Assembly: GCA_965242745.1 (NCBI GenBank)
Contig: CBDETG010000022.1
Span: forward strand, 1-52,300
Direction of reading: 5' to 3'
DNA length: 52,300 nt
From: JABAAI01 sp965242745
GTDB lineage: Bacteria > Spirochaetota > Leptospiria > Leptospirales > Leptonemataceae
A model generated the notes under the pieces. The model did no database searches. It worked only from the letters and a program-made list of their open reading frames with translations, and was not told the origin of the DNA. Position numbers and translations under genes: made by a program. This document shows positions 41,302-49,786 of the stretch, piece by piece. The number at the start of each line of letters is the position of its first letter. Within the stretch, counting starts at the first letter, position 1.

Positions 41302-41802
41302 TCAAACAATCCAGCCCTGCTTTGCTTTTGCCTTTTTGCATTCCACTCTAGTATAAGGATTGCGAAACTCAAGGCCATTATCTCTTTGGATCAATGTAGG
41401 CTTCCCATATCGATTTACATATTCATGCAAAGCATGCCTTGCTTCATAAGCAGACTTTTCTTCACAAACATGGAAAAAAACATTTCTACTACAGTCATCA
41501 ATCAAAGTCACGGCGCGTAGTTCTAAAATTTTACTTTCTACCTCAGGGCTAGTTTTGTTTGGTGAGTTATGCAGCCGCCTACTTTTACCTTTTAGAGCAT
41601 GAAGGCAGTATCCATTTTCACGCAGGACTTTTATATGATTGTAAAAGGTCCTGCCTTGTATGCCAGCTTGATCACAGCCTAATGAAATGTTTGTACTTTC
41701 TAATACGCAGATCAGCAAGCGTGCTTTTGAGCGCACTACATGCTCTTTCACTCCTAATAGATTTTGTTTTATTTTTTGCAGGTCATTTTCATACTTGGAC
41801 AT
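41302..41802 (-). pseudogene. Internally deleted and truncated DDE transposase
   Basis: 166 residues where an integrase-core transposase would have 300 or more. The N-terminal 100 residues are helix-turn-helix-like (SLGCDQAGIQGRTFYNHIKVLRENGY). They jump directly into the core (VTLIDDCSRNVFFHVCEEKSAYEARHALHEYV, then TLIQRDNGLEFRNPY with the second Asp), lacking the section with the first catalytic Asp, and stop soon after. It looks like an IS481/IS3-type rve transposase after deletion. Ribosome-binding site AAGGAGG lies 6 bases before the ATG but is paired in a hairpin (41807..41849). Confidence 0.7.
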
Positions 41803-41806
41803 AGGT

Positions 41807-41849
41807 CCCTCCTTTGATTGTTTGTGTTACAAGCAAGCAGTAAGGAGGG
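41807..41849 (-). promoter_or_regulatory. Hairpin sequestering the transposase ribosome-binding site
   Basis: The 8 bases AAGGAGGG just before the transposase start pair with CCCTCCTT 27 bases upstream in the mRNA. A transcript entering from outside would fold and hide the start site, a known way for insertion sequences to avoid expression from neighbouring promoters (as in IS10 and IS50). Confidence 0.5.
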
Positions 41850-42023
41850 GCCTCAATCCCAGAAAGTGTGAAATATGTCCGTGGGTTGTATAGCTGCTTT
41901 CTGGACTCCCATTGCCATGTCTCACCTAAGTTGTAATACTGTGATATTTTTCGCAAACATTTTGAAATTTTTGAAGAACAGTTATGAATGTTTTGCACCC
42001 TTATATTTTAACTTGACGAGGTT

Positions 42024-42443
42024 TTGACTATGCTTAGTATTGAGGAAAAGATTATGGCTACAACAGCAACACAAACAATAGATCTAGTAGATAGTTTACA
42101 AAAAGCGAAGATACCTAGGCACACAGCTACTAAGCTGATGGATTATATAGATGACAAGCAGGGTAGCAGTAAAGAGCTTCTGAAGAAAATAAACGATCTG
42201 GGCAGGGAAATAAAGGCTCTGGACAGAAAACTAGATAGGAATACAGCGAATATGGACAAAAGAATAGAACAAGTAGGGTTAAGCATATTTTGGCTAAGAT
42301 GGACTATGGGCGTAGGATTTGCAAGCTTGCTTACAACTATGTTAGGAGGTTTTGCTCTATTTTATGACATAGCAAGTAGTACTAAAGCAGATATGGATAA
42401 GCGTTTTGATAAACTAGAAAGGCTTATAGACAAGCGGCGCTGA
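42024..42443 (+). CDS. DUF1640-like coiled-coil membrane protein
   Basis: 139 residues. N-terminal part TQTIDLVDSLQKAKIPRHTATKLMDYID, a coiled coil (KKINDLGREIKALDRKLDRNTANMDKRIEQV), one membrane helix (TMGVGFASLLTTMLGGFALFYD at about 93-114) and a charged tail (KADMDKRFDKLERLIDKRR). The order resembles DUF1640 proteins, common small coiled-coil membrane proteins of unknown role. The overall design (coil, WLRW, helix, coil) echoes the array family at 8.5-13.4 kb, but the sequences are not close. GAGG lies 10 bases before the ATG. Confidence 0.6.
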   Translation: MTMLSIEEKIMATTATQTIDLVDSLQKAKIPRHTATKLMDYIDDKQGSSKELLKKINDLGREIKALDRKLDRNTANMDKRIEQVGLSIFWLRWTMGVGFASLLTTMLGGFALFYDIASSTKADMDKRFDKLERLIDKRR

Positions 42444-42701
42444 GGGCTTCGTATTTACAGCAGGGCATAGAGCTGAGGTTTATCCTTTGCTATGCCTATA
42501 CAGGCGGATTCTTTTTCGGGACGCAAAACCAACTATTACCGCTGCATGGAGCGTTTTTAGGCTTACTTAAAAACACGCCTATCTTCATCTGTCCGAGGAG
42601 CTAAAAACCCGATAATAGAGGAAGGCCAAGAATTGCAACTCGGCGTGTTTGCGTGAAGCTCGCTTGATTGAAGGCTGCTTTGCTCTGTCATCAATTATCG
42701 C

Positions 42702-43254
42702 ATGCGTATCAAAGTATTACATTTGTGCAACCATCTTGAAAAAGTGGAGCGGGACCTCAGCGAAATACAAAGCTTGAAGAGAAGCCTTCACCATGATCGA
42801 TCTTACAGCTCTCATGTCCCGCTTGAGTCTGCAAGAAAAAGAAGAAGAGCTGCTTATGCTAAGAAAGCGCATGCTGCTCCAAACGATCAAAAGCGCATCT
42901 CTTGCGGCTATGGGAGAAGAAAAGCAATTTAGGCAGTTCTTTTTTGCAGATATGCAGGAAGATCATAATCAGGCAGAATCCGCGATGGCGGCGGGCCATG
43001 ATGGCCTTGAAAAACAAAAGACATACAGGCCTGAGCAAAATGCCCCCTCTGCGCTGCCAGCAAAAGGAGAAGAAAAAGCAATGCCAGGCCCTGCAGCCCC
43101 AGGCTCCAAAAATCTATCCCATAGCGCCAAAGAGAATAAGAAAAAGATTGAAGCAAAAGAAAAAGACAGCGAGAAAGATAAGAAGCAGGAAGAAGGTGGG
43201 AAGCAAAAGAACAGTCAGGAGCATCCCTTTGCTTTTCGTTTTGATCAAAGCTGA
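42702..43254 (+). pseudogene. Hypothetical charged protein, probably one frameshifted gene
   Basis: Two overlapping frames are open: 42702..42932 and 42793..43254. The first begins with a sensible helix (LEKVERDLSEIQSLKRSLHHDRSYSSHV). The second continues sensibly from about residue 10 (SLQEKEEELLMLRKRMLLQTIK) and ends in a low-complexity tail rich in Lys, Glu and Gln. Dropping one C from the CCC at 42818..42820 joins them as ...DRSYSSHVRLSLQEKEEELL..., a continuous helical protein of 183 residues. Function unknown. If the frame is as given, the expressed piece would be 42793..43254 (153 residues). Confidence 0.5.
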
Positions 43255-43338
43255 AAAGAAATGCAACAGCAATAACAGCGCAAAAAGAACAGGATATTTG
43301 AGAAGACACACAAAGCAGCGGCGTATTAGCTGCCTTCT

Positions 43339-44568
43339 TTACTCCGGGAAACTATAAATTTGCTTCGTATGGTACTGAGAATACAATTTCTCAGCAAATC
43401 GGTCTGTCATGCCAGCAAGATAATCTGTAACAGTCCTGTACAGGCCGTCTTGAGGCACGCGTTCTAGGTAATGCGCAGGTATTTCTTCTCTATGCTTCGC
43501 AAAAAAAACAAAGAGGCTCTCAATAATATGGGCGCCTTGCTCAGACATCTGAATCACTTTGGGGTGCATATATAAATTCTCATGTAGGTATTTCTGGAGT
43601 GAATCCAGCCGCTTTGAGAGCGCTGCGTCTGTGCTAAGAAGATTTCCCATGCCGGGATATTTGCTGGAGGAACTATGAAGGCCTTTATCGGAGCTTTGTT
43701 TAGCGCCCTCCCTATGAGAGAAACTTCTCTGATATGTTTGTAAGTTCTGACGAGAGTGCTGCAAAACATTGTTAATGCTGGCAGTCAGCATATAATGGAT
43801 AATAGCTCTGATGCGCCTAGCCGGGCGCGCTTCTAGCAGCGACCTGCCTTTTTTTGCCTGTATATTCTCAAAGGCCTCTTGCCACCACGCAAAGGCTTCC
43901 AAGTCTGCAAGAACGAGCAATTTGGCGTCTAAGCCATCTTCTAAATCATGATGCAAATAAGCTATGCGATCGCATATATCCACAAGACGGGCCTCAAATA
44001 TAGGGGGCATGTCTAGGGAATCCGCCAAGATAGAGCTGAGTTCCGGATCACAGCCATAGACTCTGCCGTGCTTCATCATGCCAGCAAGAGTCTTGCGGCA
44101 CAAATTCAAGCCGGGGAAGTCCAAATAGCGGTCTTCAAGTTTACATAATTGACGCAGGCCTTGGCAGTTATGCTCAAAGCCTCCATGCTCGCGCATCAGC
44201 CCATGCAAAATCTTCTGTCCTGCATGCGCAAAGGGGCTGTGTCCTAAATCATGCGCCAATGCCAAAGCCTCGGCTAAGTCTTGGTTTAAGCCCAAAGCGC
44301 GGCTTATAGCGCGGGATATCTGCGCTACTTCAAGGCTATGAGTAAGACGGGTTCTATAAATATCACCCGCAGAGTTGCTGAATACTTGAGTCTTGTAACC
44401 CAAGCGCCGGAAAGCCTTAGAATGTATAATTCGATCTCTATCTCTCTGGAAAGGCGTGCGATAAGAGTCTTCTTCTTTCTGCTGCTCTTGATAGATGCGT
44501 CCACCGTGCTCCCCATCCTGCAGGGCGTAAGGGGCTAGAGCATTGCTTGTGTTATAAGAGAAGGACAT
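43339..44568 (-). CDS. dgt: dGTP triphosphohydrolase-like protein
   Basis: 409 residues. An HD-domain phosphohydrolase that cleaves dNTPs to nucleoside and triphosphate. Metal ligands are present: RTRLTHSLEVAQI (His), HDLGHSPFAHAG (His-Asp near 103), and VDICDRIAYLHHDLEDGL (Asp). The N-terminal YRTPFQRDRDRIIHSKAFRRLGYKTQVF is the family signature. It is intact and lies 14 bases after the methyltransferase, the last gene of the bufA-bufB-rpiA-methyltransferase-dgt run. Confidence 0.93.
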   Translation of the reverse strand: MSFSYNTSNALAPYALQDGEHGGRIYQEQQKEEDSYRTPFQRDRDRIIHSKAFRRLGYKTQVFSNSAGDIYRTRLTHSLEVAQISRAISRALGLNQDLAEALALAHDLGHSPFAHAGQKILHGLMREHGGFEHNCQGLRQLCKLEDRYLDFPGLNLCRKTLAGMMKHGRVYGCDPELSSILADSLDMPPIFEARLVDICDRIAYLHHDLEDGLDAKLLVLADLEAFAWWQEAFENIQAKKGRSLLEARPARRIRAIIHYMLTASINNVLQHSRQNLQTYQRSFSHREGAKQSSDKGLHSSSSKYPGMGNLLSTDAALSKRLDSLQKYLHENLYMHPKVIQMSEQGAHIIESLFVFFAKHREEIPAHYLERVPQDGLYRTVTDYLAGMTDRFAEKLYSQYHTKQIYSFPE

Positions 44569-44582
44569 ATAAGGGCTTCACA

Positions 44583-45405
44583 TCACTTAGAAATGCGCTG
44601 GGCGATGCCTTCCATAGTATCTCCATAGCAAAGCAGCTTTGCGAGCTTTTGATAACAATAAGAAAAGGGCGGCAGAGCAAGCCAGCGGCTAAGGCGTTCT
44701 GGATGATAGGAGGCAGGCATAAGGTGGAGTAATTGCATTCCATAAAGAGCAAGTACTTTTTTTAGGCTGGAAGGGCTGTAGTCTACAAAATGATCTTGCG
44801 GATGACTTGCAATCCACTTTTCCCGGCAAAAGTGAAAAAAAGGACCATAGCATGAAGGCAAAGCAAATAAGAGGAAAGCTCCTTTTTTGAGTACGTGCGC
44901 AATGTTTGTAAAAAGACTTTTTTGTCTGGGAAGGTGTTCAAGTACATAAAAGGCGCAAAGAGCGTCTATGGACTCAGATGGGACCTGCGCTTCAAGAAAA
45001 GACAGATTTTGCACATCAAGCTGGAATCTCTCTCTTGCATAGGCAGCTCCACTTGGGGGAAAGCTCCAGACCTCTGCTCTCATAACCGGCTTTCTTGGCT
45101 TCATCTAAAAAAAAGCCAAAGGCTGAGCCAATTTCTAGAATCTTTGCCCCGGGCTTCAGGTATCTTTGGAGCAGCCCCAGACGCCGACGGGCTACAAAAC
45201 GCAGGCGCTGCTCATCCTCCAGATAGCTACATCCATATTGTTTTTTGTATTGCTCCCCAAAATACTCATCGCTGTAGTGAGCGCTTGGGCTTGCCTTTAA
45301 GTAATAAAGGAGGCCTGTCTCAGGACACAATCCATATGCAGGGCCTAAAGACTTAGATCCCAAGAGAGCCTGCGGGCTGTGTTTTTCTATCTTAGCTCCG
45401 GGCAT
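44583..45405 (-). pseudogene. SAM-dependent methyltransferase, frameshifted in a G5 tract
   Basis: Two frames cover one class I methyltransferase. The 5' piece (45405 down to about 45060) has motif I, KILEIGSAFGFFLDEAKKAGYESRGLELSP. The 3' piece (to 44583) continues SGAAYARERFQLDVQNLSFLEAQVPSESIDALCAFYVLEHLPRQ, the SAM-binding acidic loop and motif IV. Taking one base out of the G5 at 45055..45059 gives an unbroken 273-residue protein (...ELSPSGAAYARERF...). The substrate is unknown. It may be a sequencing error or a switchable tract. Confidence 0.75.
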
Positions 45406-45436
45406 AGGGCGTCACGGCAGGCGGGCTTGCGTATTC

Positions 45437-46157
45437 TTATGGCTTTTCATAGAATATGCGCTTGTCATTTTCATAGATCAGACAGTCTTCTTTTGCGGGA
45501 CGAATGCGCGCAAAGATTCCATTCTCCAGGACGCCAGGCAGGTTATTGATCTTTGCCTCTAAGCTCATCTTTGCTTCCCTTGCTAATGCCAAGTCAAAGC
45601 GGCAATCCAAAATCCAACAAGCATTATCTGTTACAAGAGGACCACATTTACCGCTGCTCTCTCGCACTACAATATCATAAGCGCCTAGATTTTTGAGGGG
45701 AAGGCGCAAATAGCTGAGGGCGCTTGGTATAATCTCTATAGGTACAGGGAAAAAGCTTGCCTAGTCTTTCTACTTTCTTGGATATGTCTGCAGTAAGGAC
45801 AAAACGTTTAGACATGGCATGGATCAATTTTTCTCTTGTATGAGCGCCTCCACGCCCTTTGAGAAGGCAGCGCTCAGGATCAATTTCATCTGCGCCGTCT
45901 ATGCTAATGTCAATTTCAGCAGTTTTTTCTATAGGCAGACATAATAGACCCGCATCATGGGCAAGCAAGGCAGAGTCAGCAGAGCTGGGAACGCATTGTA
46001 TCTTAAGTCCTTCTTTTTTTGTGCGGCGTCCCAGCTCCTGGATAACAAAGGCGCTTGTAGAGCCGGTACCAAGACCTACGATATCGCCCTTCTTTACAAG
46101 CTTTGCTGCAGCCAAGGCCGCCTGTCTTTTTGCAAATTCTTTGGACTCTACAGACAT
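45437..46157 (-). pseudogene. rpiA: Ribose-5-phosphate isomerase A, frameshifted in an A5 tract
   Basis: Interconverts ribose 5-phosphate and ribulose 5-phosphate in the pentose phosphate pathway. The 5' piece from the ATG at 46157 has VGLGTGSTSAFVI, DGADEIDPERCLLKGRGGAHTREKL and VLTADISKKVERLGKLFP. The 3' piece has LKNLGAYDIVVRESSGKCGPLVTDNACWILD and INNLPGVLENGIFA. Removing one base of the A5 at 45750..45754 restores GKLFPVPIEIIPSALSYLRLPLKN, exactly what the family has there, for a total of 239 residues. RpiA is usually essential or important, which argues for a sequencing error. Catalytic Asp and Lys are present. Confidence 0.88.
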
Positions 46158-46205
46158 ATTCAAAAAAGACAAAGTTTTATCCGCTTACAACAAGATTACA
46201 CAAAC

Positions 46206-47073
46206 TTAGAGATCACGATACAGAGCTTTTTTCCCTTTCATTTCTTTTTGCAGGATCCTTCTTGCCGCTTTTACTTCTTTGTAAAGTTCATCAAAGGGAG
46301 GCAGATTTTGATCCCTTTCAATACATACAGGATGCGGGCCAAGACCTTTTTTTGTACTGACACTTTGGCAAAGCAGGTCCCACACCTCTTTACAAACAGG
46401 CTGCCCATGGCTGTCAAGAAGATGATCTGAGAAAGCGTCATGGCCAGCTAAGTGATAGTATGCAATGCGCCTCGGATTGATATGCTTGTAATACAGACTG
46501 CTGTCTATACGCTGCTTTGAGGCATTGACATATATGTTATTCAAATCCAAGAGCACTAAGCAATCAGCCTGCTCAGATAACTCTCCCAGAAACTCAGCTT
46601 CGTGCATCTGTGAAGCGCCAAAGCCCAGATAGGAGGAAATATTTTCTATTGCTATTTGTCTTTCTAGAAAGTCTTGCACGAAGCAAATTCGCTTTTTTAG
46701 GTGCAAAAGAGCCTCTTGGGAAAATGGTATGGGCAGGAGCTCATGGAAGAAACAGCCTTCGTGGGCTGTCCAGCAAAGATGGTCAGAAATACAAAAGGGA
46801 CTGCTTGCATGCGCCATCTGCTTTAATGCCTGCAGGTAGCCCATGTCCAAAGGGTCTGTTCCAGCCAGATTCAAAGCTACGCAATGCAAAGCTATGGGAT
46901 AATGTTCTGCTAAAGCGCTGAGCAGAAAGCCCTCCCTAGGATCCTGAGCCCGGAAATTGTCAAAAAAGCAACTCTAAAAAGGATAAGTCAGGACAATGCT
47001 CTAATATATAAGAAGTATACTGGGGACGGAGGGAAAGCCCCACAGCATTTTCTCTTTCAAATGAGGTAGGCAA
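46206..47073 (-). pseudogene. bufB: MNIO/DUF692 iron enzyme (BufB-like), frameshifted in an A6 tract
   Basis: The multinuclear non-heme iron oxidases of DUF692 modify cysteines of RiPP precursors. The 5' piece reads FERENAVGLSLRPQYTSYILEHCPDLSFLELLF. After removal of one base of the A6 at 46972..46977 it continues DNFRAQDPREGFLLSALAEHYPIALHCVALNLAGTDPLDMGYLQAL into the 3' piece. That piece has SDHLCW, ENISSYLGF, LLDLNNIYVNA, YYHLAGHD and CIERDQNLPPFDEL, which hold the iron ligands. The joined protein of about 288 residues is normal for the family. The start is probably the TTG at 47073; the upstream ATG is unclear. It follows bufA. Confidence 0.8.
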
Positions 47074-47176
47074 AAAAATACAAAAGTAGACAAAGGATAG
47101 GCTGCTTGCAGGACCGGCCCCTGCTCGGCGGCTCTTTTGCAATAAGGGCTACGCCTTCGCTGCAAAAACCTAAGCC

Positions 47177-47452
47177 TTACTTCAAGAGCTTCCCGCCGGC
47201 AATTTTCTTGCAAAGACCCTTAGGCACATATATCCACTCCTTAGGATCATTGTCTTTAGCAGCTTTCCCTGCGCAAGCATGCCCTCTAGCCCCGCAGTCA
47301 TTTTGCCCTTTACGAGCGATGCCTGCGCAGCGCTCATAACCCTTCCACTTAGGCTTCGGCATAGCTTCCAGGCCTTTGTTGTATACAAAAGCAAAGGAAG
47401 CAAAGCAGCTGGCAAAGGCTGCGCTTAAGGCACATAGATTCTTCTTTTTCAT
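47177..47452 (-). CDS. bufA: Bufferin-type RiPP precursor (DUF2282, BufA-like)
   Basis: 91 residues from the ATG at 47452, preceded by GGAG 4 bases away; a longer frame to 47539 has a charged non-signal extension and is rejected. A signal peptide occupies about residues 1-25 (MKKKNLCALSAAFASCFASFAF). The core has four cysteines in the family order (YERCAG, NDCGARGHAC, KGLCKK) with DNDPKEWIYVPKGLC, the hallmark of DUF2282. Bufferins are copper-binding peptides whose cysteines are modified by the neighbouring MNIO enzyme and then exported. A BufC-type (DUF2063) partner gene is not visible. The operon continues with bufB, rpiA, methyltransferase and dgt. Confidence 0.85.
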   Translation of the reverse strand: MKKKNLCALSAAFASCFASFAFVYNKGLEAMPKPKWKGYERCAGIARKGQNDCGARGHACAGKAAKDNDPKEWIYVPKGLCKKIAGGKLLK

Positions 47453-47641
47453 AACTCCATAGTCATAAAGCTGTACGAAAGCACAAGCTTTTTTTGAGCG
47501 TCTGTCATATTTTTTTGCCAACTCAATCTGACTAGACAAAATAATGCAAAAATGATGCAGCGCAATTTGCGTAGTCTATGCTTGTCCTAAATTTGAAATT
47601 GAAATAGCGCATAGCACCTCCTACCCACTCCAAATTTATCA

Positions 47642-47649
47642 GTAAAAAA
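47642..47649. repeat. Left target-site duplication of the IS element
   Basis: GTAAAAAA, directly outside the left inverted repeat, identical to 48813..48820. An 8-bp duplication is typical of IS1595 insertions. Confidence 0.85.
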
Positions 47650-47706
47650 GGGTACTATATACCTAAAACCACAAAAAATGTCACACCATTATAGTAATGT
47701 AAGGTT

Positions 47707-48597
47707 ATGAAGACATTGATGGACTTTACAAATAGATCTGCCAAACAAGCTGACTGCATAAAACATCTTGAAAGTATAAGATATAAGGATGGCATATATT
47801 GCCCACACTGCATGCATACTAAAATCTATAAAACGCAAAAGAAGTATCGTTGTGCCAATAAAGCTTGCCGTAAAGATTTCACAGTCACAGTAGACACAGT
47901 ATTTCATAATAGCCAGATACCGTTACAAAAATGGTTTATTGCTATATTCTTAATTACTACAAGTAAAAAAGGAGTTTCCAGCGTTCAGCTTGCGCGTCAA
48001 TTAGGCGTCACACAAAAGACGGCTTGGTTTATGGATCACCGCATACGCCACGCGTATAACGAGGATCAAGCAGTGTTTTCAGGCATAGTAGAGGTAGACG
48101 AAATGTTTGTGGGTGGTAAAGAAAAGAACAAGCACGCCAGTAAAAAGAAAGGCGCGTTGCCTCCGAAAGCCGCTGTCGTGGGCATAATCCATCGTGAGCA
48201 AAAGCAAGTCATAGCAAAGCACGTGCCGAATACAAAAGCAATAACGCTAAAGGGCTATATTTATGATAATGTAGCGATGGGCTCTGTTGTTATGACGGAT
48301 GATAATATGGGCTATAGGCGTATGCAGCATGCGTATAAGCATAGAGCAGGCAAGCATGGGCAAGGTGAATATGTGAAAGGTGAGTGCCACACTAATAGCA
48401 TAGAGTCGTTTTGGGCGACATTCAAGCGTGGCTATATCGGGATATACCACTATATGAGCTCGAAGCATTTACAAAAATATGTTGATGAATTTATGTTTAG
48501 ACATAATAATAAAGAAATTTCAAGCGCAGGCTTATTAAATTTCACTTTAGAAAATATGAATAACAGAATAAGCTACAAGGAGCTCACCAGTGGATAA
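47707..48597 (+). CDS. IS1595-family (ISXO2-like) transposase
   Basis: 296 residues. An N-terminal zinc ribbon (YCPHC at 31-35 and CANKACRKDF at 49-58) is followed by a helix-turn-helix (QLARQLGVTQKTAWFMDHRIRHAY) and the ISXO2-like DDE core: VEVDEMFVGGKEK with D131, VMTDDN with D198 or D199, and HTNSIESFWATFKRGYIGIYH with N230/E233. The typical C-terminus DEFMFRHNN is present. Length and all catalytic residues are normal, so it should be active. The stop overlaps the start of the small downstream gene. Confidence 0.93.
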   Translation: MKTLMDFTNRSAKQADCIKHLESIRYKDGIYCPHCMHTKIYKTQKKYRCANKACRKDFTVTVDTVFHNSQIPLQKWFIAIFLITTSKKGVSSVQLARQLGVTQKTAWFMDHRIRHAYNEDQAVFSGIVEVDEMFVGGKEKNKHASKKKGALPPKAAVVGIIHREQKQVIAKHVPNTKAITLKGYIYDNVAMGSVVMTDDNMGYRRMQHAYKHRAGKHGQGEYVKGECHTNSIESFWATFKRGYIGIYHYMSSKHLQKYVDEFMFRHNNKEISSAGLLNFTLENMNNRISYKELTSG

Positions 48598-48706
48598 AGA
48601 CAGCAAAGACAGCAAAGACAGTAAGGACAGCAAAGACATAGAGGATTGCTCATTTGATGAAGCTCTAGAGGTTCTTTTGAACCCGCTAAAGCAAAGCAGC
48701 AAGTAA
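48590..48706 (+). CDS. Small accessory protein of the IS1595 element
   Basis: 38 residues, GTG start overlapping the transposase stop by 8 bases, with AGGAG about 8 bases before it. The sequence is a row of KDS repeats followed by CSFDEALEVLLNPLKQ. Small acidic or charged genes ending in FDEAL..L after the transposase are a known feature of IS1595 elements; the role is unknown. Confidence 0.6.
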   Translation: MDKDSKDSKDSKDSKDIEDCSFDEALEVLLNPLKQSSK

Positions 48707-48812
48707 TTCTATGAACAGTCTTGTAACTCTGTCAATGAATGAGAAAGATTAGAGAGTATAAGCAAATGCAGCTATTTTAGACTATTCCTGTGGTTTTAGG
48801 TATATAGTACCC

Positions 48813-48820
48813 GTAAAAAA
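48813..48820. repeat. Right target-site duplication of the IS element
   Basis: GTAAAAAA directly after the right inverted repeat; matches 47642..47649. Confidence 0.85.
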
Positions 48821-48842
48821 GTAAATTTTTTCTAAAAAAAGT

Positions 48843-48871
48843 TTGACATATATTTGCCCTAGTGCTACAAT
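48843..48871 (+). promoter_or_regulatory. Near-consensus sigma70 promoter, copy 1
   Basis: TTGACA, 17 bases, TACAAT. The bases around it, from AGTAAATTTTTTCTAAAAAAAG to beyond the -10, are repeated at 49202. It would drive transcription into the first repeat array. Confidence 0.8.
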
Positions 48872-48884
48872 ATCATAAGCTTTT

Positions 48885-49131
48885 GATAAAAGCATCATTT
48901 TGATAAAAGCATCATTTTGATAAAAACATCATTTTGATAAAGACATCATTTTGATAAAAAACATCATGTTGATAAGACATCATGTTGATAAACATCATGT
49001 GATAAAACATCATGCTGATAAAAACATCATGTTGATAAAACATCATGTTGATAAAACATCATGTTGATAAAACATCATGCTGATAAAAACATCATGTTGA
49101 TACAAACATCATGTTGATAAAGCATCATGTT
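48885..49131 (+). repeat. Array 1 of 16-17-bp repeats (about 15 units)
   Basis: About 15 units of the form GATAAAAACATCATGTT, varying from 14 to 18 bases by changes in the A-run. The first four units carry CATTTT, later ones CATGTT or CATGCT, a gradient typical of slippage. Adjacent units create the near-palindrome ATCA-TGT-TGAT again and again. No reading frame is kept. It begins 14 bases after a -10 box, so it is transcribed as leader RNA or is bound by a protein as iterated sites. Confidence 0.85.
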
Positions 49132-49201
49132 GACGAAAACTCTTGCTCTGTTTTAGCATTTCTAAATATGTGAAAAAAAGTAAATTTTTTCTAAAAAAAG
49201 T

Positions 49202-49230
49202 TTGACATATATTTACCCTAGTGCTAAAAT
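49202..49230 (+). promoter_or_regulatory. Near-consensus sigma70 promoter, copy 2
   Basis: TTGACA, 17 bases, TAAAAT, duplicated from copy 1 with its flanks. It lies about 170 bases before the first start codon of the surface-protein leader. Confidence 0.8.
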
Positions 49231-49243
49231 ACCATAAGCTTTT

Positions 49244-49336
49244 GATAAAAGCATCATGTTAATAAAAGCATCATGTTGACGAAAGCATCATGTTGATAAA
49301 GCATCGTGTTGACGAAAACATCATGTTGACGAAAAC
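49244..49336 (+). repeat. Array 2 of 16-17-bp repeats (about 5 units)
   Basis: Five units related to array 1 (GATAAAAGCATCATGTT and variants with GACGAAA). It follows promoter copy 2 at the same distance as array 1 follows copy 1, so the promoter-plus-array unit was duplicated as a block and the unit numbers then diverged. Confidence 0.85.
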
Positions 49337-49402
49337 ACAGGTGTTTTTGCAAAAGCATATCACACTCGCTTAACAAAGCAATCGCATTTAGGAGGAAGTA
49401 AA

Positions 49403-49786
49403 ATGCAGAACAAATTTAAAAAAACCACAGCTCAACTCAGGCAAGGCATCGCGCACTCGCTTGACAAGGCATCACAATTAGGAGGAAGAAAAATGCTGAG
49501 CAAGTCTTTAGGACTTGTGAAGTGCAGAATGCCTCGAGCATTCTGCCAAAGTACATACAAAAAAACCACAGCTCAACTCAAAGGAGGCATCACAGACTCG
49601 CAGGGCAAAGCCCACAGCTTTCCTGAGCACCTGCGCCCACACGACATAATGCGGCGCCCAGACTTCGCTTACTACAACAAGGCCCGCCGCCATCACTTCC
49701 TACGTAGCTTAGCCTTGCAGCGCTTCCTTACCCCTACCCCCCCCCCCCCCCCCCCCCCCCCCCCAACTCGCTCAGGAGGCAGGCGC
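49403..49786 (+). other. Leader reading frame with two SD-ATG modules and a C28 tract
   Basis: An open frame starting at 49403 (AGGAGG 7 bases before) contains a second well-placed start at 49493 (again AGGAGG, 7 bases) and runs in frame through a C28 tract at 49737..49764 into the signal peptide of the next gene. The two start modules are sequence repeats (CTCGCTT.ACAA.GCA.., TTAGGAGGAAG.AAAATG), and AAAACCACAGCTCAACTCA also occurs twice, 140 bases apart. The encoded peptide has no recognisable domain. With 28 C the leader is fused in frame to the surface protein; 27 or 29 would break the fusion. Confidence 0.6.
49737..49764. repeat. C28 homopolymer tract
   Basis: 28 consecutive C, between the leader start codons and the start codon of the surface protein. 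Tracts of this length mutate by slippage at high rate and are known phase-variation switches. The exact length in the assembly is unreliable. Confidence 0.9.

Larger units (their letters stand above)
47650..48812 (+). mobile_element. Complete IS1595-family insertion sequence
   Basis: 1163 bases with perfect 24-bp terminal inverted repeats at 47650..47673 and 48789..48812 (beginning GGGTACTA), flanked by the 8-bp direct repeat GTAAAAAA. It carries an intact transposase and a small overlapping gene. Perfect ends and target duplication indicate a recent insertion. It lies directly against the first promoter-plus-repeat block of the surface-protein leader. Confidence 0.93.

Noticed and set aside
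48885..49336. CRISPR array
   Set aside because: Units of 16-17 bases follow one another without spacers, and no cas genes are present.
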